NCBI GenBank assembly: GCA_002411105.1
Contig: DHQX01000049.1
Span: forward strand, 1 to 6,371
Length of the DNA: 6,371 nucleotides
Direction of reading: 5' to 3'
Origin: Christensenella sp. UBA5327
GTDB lineage: Bacteria > Bacillota > Clostridia > Christensenellales > Aristaeellaceae
Positions 5,222 to 6,371 of the stretch are shown here, piece after piece. The notes under the pieces were generated by a model that saw only the letters and a program-made list of their open reading frames with translations, was not told the DNA's origin and did not search any database. Made by a program: the position numbers and the translations under genes. How positions within the stretch are numbered: position 1 is the first letter of the stretch; every line of letters starts with the position of its first letter.

Positions 5222-5836
5222 TTGGCACAGACATTTGCGGCAAACCCGGAGTATTTGCATCTGGGCGGCGCAGGCGGTGCGACGCTGTACGGCTGCGACC
5301 AGGACTGGTTCCAGGGCTTTTGGCAGCGCAAGGCGGGCTGCGGCGCCTGCACGCTGGCCAACATGATGCTGTACCTCGCCCGGGCGGGGAAGGTGGCGCG
5401 GCAGTTTTCCATCGCCGATGCCCAGGGCATGCTGCCCCTGATGGAGGAGACCTGGGGCTATGTGACCCCCGGCATGATGGGGCTCAACTCCACCGCCCGC
5501 TTCGCCCAGGGGGCCAACCGCCTGCTGGAGGACGCGGGCAGCAAGCTGCGCGCCACAGCCCTTGACATCGAAAAAAGCGCCCCCCAGGCGGATAGCACCC
5601 GGGAAGCGGCCTTGATGATTGAGTCCGGCCTCAGGGAGGCGCCAGTGGCCTTTTTAAGCCTGCTGCGCCATCAGCTGGGGGATCTGGAGCCCTGGCACTG
5701 GGTGACGGTGGTGGGGCTGAGCCGGAAGGATCAGGATGCCATCCTCCACATCTATGACAACGGCAGCAGATTTGACCAGAGCCTGGCGGGCTGGCTTGAT
5801 GCCGGCGGCAGCGGCGGCTTTGTCAGTTTAGGGTAG
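5222..5836 (+). CDS. Papain-like (C39-like) cytosolic protein of unknown role
   Basis: This is a 204-residue protein with no signal peptide or membrane segment. DQDWFQGFWQRKAGCGACT (26-44) looks like the catalytic-cysteine turn of papain-fold C39-like enzymes, with Cys40 as the candidate nucleophile and Gln27 or Gln35 as oxyanion residue. PWHWVTVVGL (157-166) supplies His159, and HIYDNGS (176-182) supplies Asp179 or Asn180. Between them, TPGMMGLNS and a helical region precede PVAFLSLL. I recall the pattern of GCGA, WHWVTVVGL and IYDNG from uncharacterised clostridial proteins, but know no tested function. It could cleave or transfer a peptide, amide or thiol compound, or be inactive. It lies between the efflux operon (divergent) and its probable regulator (convergent, 9-bp overlap of the 3' ends), so a link to metal stress is possible. 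The start is an inferred TTG. Confidence 0.75.
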   Translation: MAQTFAANPEYLHLGGAGGATLYGCDQDWFQGFWQRKAGCGACTLANMMLYLARAGKVARQFSIADAQGMLPLMEETWGYVTPGMMGLNSTARFAQGANRLLEDAGSKLRATALDIEKSAPQADSTREAALMIESGLREAPVAFLSLLRHQLGDLEPWHWVTVVGLSRKDQDAILHIYDNGSRFDQSLAGWLDAGGSGGFVSLG

Positions 5837-6205
5837 AGAGGGCTCCTCCTGGGGCTCCAGGGCGTGCTCCACACAGCTTTTGAGCATCATATGCACATGG
5901 TCGTCCGCGATGGTATAAAAGATGTTCTTGCCCTCCCGGCGGTTTGAGACCAGCTTGTTTTCGCGCAGCCGCGCCAGCTGGTGGCTGACCGCCGAGGTGC
6001 TCATGCCCAGGAGGTTGGCCAGGTCACACACGCACAGCTCGTGCTTGTCAAGCGCCCAGAGGATCTTGAACCGCGTGCCGTCTCCCATCACCTTGAAGAA
6101 GGTGGCGGCATCGCTGAACACCCCTTCATCCAGCATCTTGCCGCGCACCAGGGCAACGGCCTCCTCATGCACGATGTTGCCTTCACAGGCCAGCTGCTCT
6201 CTCAT
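5828..6205 (-). CDS. cadC: CadC-type ArsR/SmtB metal-sensing repressor
   Basis: This 125-residue winged-helix repressor should leave DNA when it binds Cd, Pb or Zn. ELCVCDLA (56-63) is the classic metal box, with Cys58 and Cys60. The N-terminal arm offers Cys7, the position used in staphylococcal CadC for the shared thiolate (alpha3N) site; the partner Cys11 of that protein is Ile here. The alpha5 site is also present: Asp101, His103, His114 and Glu117, the same numbers as in CadC. The recognition helix is about STSAVSHQLARLRE (69-82), followed by the wing NRREGKNIFYTI (88-99). AAGGAGGA (6218-6211), just upstream of the ATG, supports the start. Its likely targets are the two TTGAAC-type operators at 5082-5131; no such copy is seen before its own gene. 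It is separated from the operon it should control by the papain-like gene. Confidence 0.93.
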   Translation of the reverse strand: MREQLACEGNIVHEEAVALVRGKMLDEGVFSDAATFFKVMGDGTRFKILWALDKHELCVCDLANLLGMSTSAVSHQLARLRENKLVSNRREGKNIFYTIADDHVHMMLKSCVEHALEPQEEPSLP

Positions 6206-6234
6206 GGGGCTCCTCCTTCTTATCCGCTGTGCTT

Positions 6235-6262
6235 ATGATACAGCATTTTCAGTTTTCAGCAA
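6235..6262 (-). promoter_or_regulatory. Probable promoter of the metal sensor gene
   Basis: On the minus strand, TTGCTG (6262-6257) and TATCAT (6240-6235) are separated by 16 bp. This is a moderate match, about 30 bp before the ATG. The spacer contains most of a tandem 7-mer (TTTTCAG twice on the plus strand, 6246-6259). No TTGAAC operator is visible here, which suggests low constitutive expression. Confidence 0.45.
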
Positions 6263-6274
6263 ACTGCCGCGCAC

Positions 6275-6298
6275 AAAAACCGGGTCGAATCCCGGTTT
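6275..6298 (-). terminator. Terminator-like hairpin for a transcript entering from the right
   Basis: An 8-bp perfect stem (AAACCGGG at 6277-6284, CCCGGTTT at 6291-6298) has a 6-nt loop. On the minus strand it is followed by TTTTTGTG (counting the last stem bases), a rho-independent terminator shape. It would insulate the sensor promoter from a gene beyond the window edge, which cannot be seen. Confidence 0.65.
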
Positions 6299-6330
6299 CA
6301 GACTGTCAAAGAAGTATATTCAGGGAGGTA

Positions 6331-6351
6331 TCGGAGGGCGAAGCCCTCTGA
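6331..6351. repeat. Stem-loop near the right edge
   Basis: TCGGAGGGC-GAA-GCCCTCTGA folds into a 9-bp stem with one G-T pair and a three-base loop. No U-tract follows on either strand and no open gene surrounds it. It may belong to a structured intergenic element continuing off the window; the function is unknown. Confidence 0.5.
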
Positions 6352-6371
6352 TGGAAATCCGCCCCAGCGAC

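Noticed and set aside
5116..5565. Plus-strand frame overlapping the start of the papain-like gene
   Set aside because: It starts inside operator O2, upstream of the only good -10, and its product is Arg/Gly-rich without motifs; the frame starting at 5222 has the conserved Cys, His and Asp motifs.
6246..6259. Tandem TTTTCAG TTTTCAG
   Set aside because: Two copies of a 7-mer in an AT-rich promoter spacer are too little to call a repeat array or a CRISPR-like element.
6280..6295. GGGTCGAATCCC resembles a tRNA T-arm
   Set aside because: The loop is six bases rather than seven, and no anticodon arm, D-arm or acceptor stem can be paired around it. A minus-strand terminator hairpin explains it better.

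Overview
The window looks like chromosomal DNA from a GC-rich member of the Clostridia (Firmicutes). The signs are strong GGAGG-type ribosome sites, sigma-A-like promoters, a secreted 5'-nucleotidase with a short Gram-positive style signal peptide, and a CadC-type metal sensor. No rRNA, tRNA, CRISPR array or transposase was found, so the taxon is an inference from style and not from a marker gene.

Layout. (1) Positions 1-1082 (+) carry a two-gene operon: a small, very basic protein (115-411) overlapping by ATGA a nucleotidyltransferase of the GSU2403/NTP_transf_8 type (408-1082). It is preceded by a promoter (perfect TTGACA, extended -10) whose -35 and spacer are covered by one arm of a perfect 12-bp inverted repeat. 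This block is visibly less GC-rich than the rest and looks like a toxin-antitoxin or defence-like accessory cassette. The gap at 1083-1169 holds no convincing terminator or gene. (2) Positions 1246-2901 (+) encode an exported 5'-nucleotidase/UDP-sugar hydrolase family enzyme with its own promoter. It ends at a 26-bp perfect palindrome that can act as a terminator for both converging transcripts. (3) Positions 2963-5064 (-) are a cadmium/zinc/lead efflux operon: a stand-alone heavy-metal-associated (HMA) domain protein overlapping by ATGA a P1B-2 ATPase that has no N-terminal metal-binding domain of its own. Its promoter is almost consensus (TTGACA, 18 bp, TATAAT) and carries two copies of a TTGAAC-N4-G(T/C)TCAA operator, one inside the promoter spacer and one just downstream of the start point. 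(4) Positions 5222-5836 (+) encode a cytosolic protein with papain-like (C39-like) Cys-His-Asp signatures, of unknown role, transcribed divergently from the efflux operon. (5) Positions 5828-6205 (-) encode a CadC/ArsR-family sensor with both the thiolate (alpha3N) and the alpha5 metal sites. It overlaps the 3' end of the papain-like gene by 9 bp. (6) The right edge, 6206-6371, holds the sensor's probable promoter, a terminator-like hairpin for transcription entering from the right, and a second stem-loop. No gene is seen there.

How they work together. The sensor most likely sits on the two operators and blocks the strong efflux promoter. Binding of Cd/Pb/Zn would release it, and the HMA protein and ATPase would then bind and export the metal. 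The papain-like gene lies between the sensor and its target and shares the regulatory region with the efflux operon, so it may belong to the metal response, but nothing in the sequence proves this. The nucleotidase (nucleotide scavenging outside the cell) and the left-hand operon look functionally independent.
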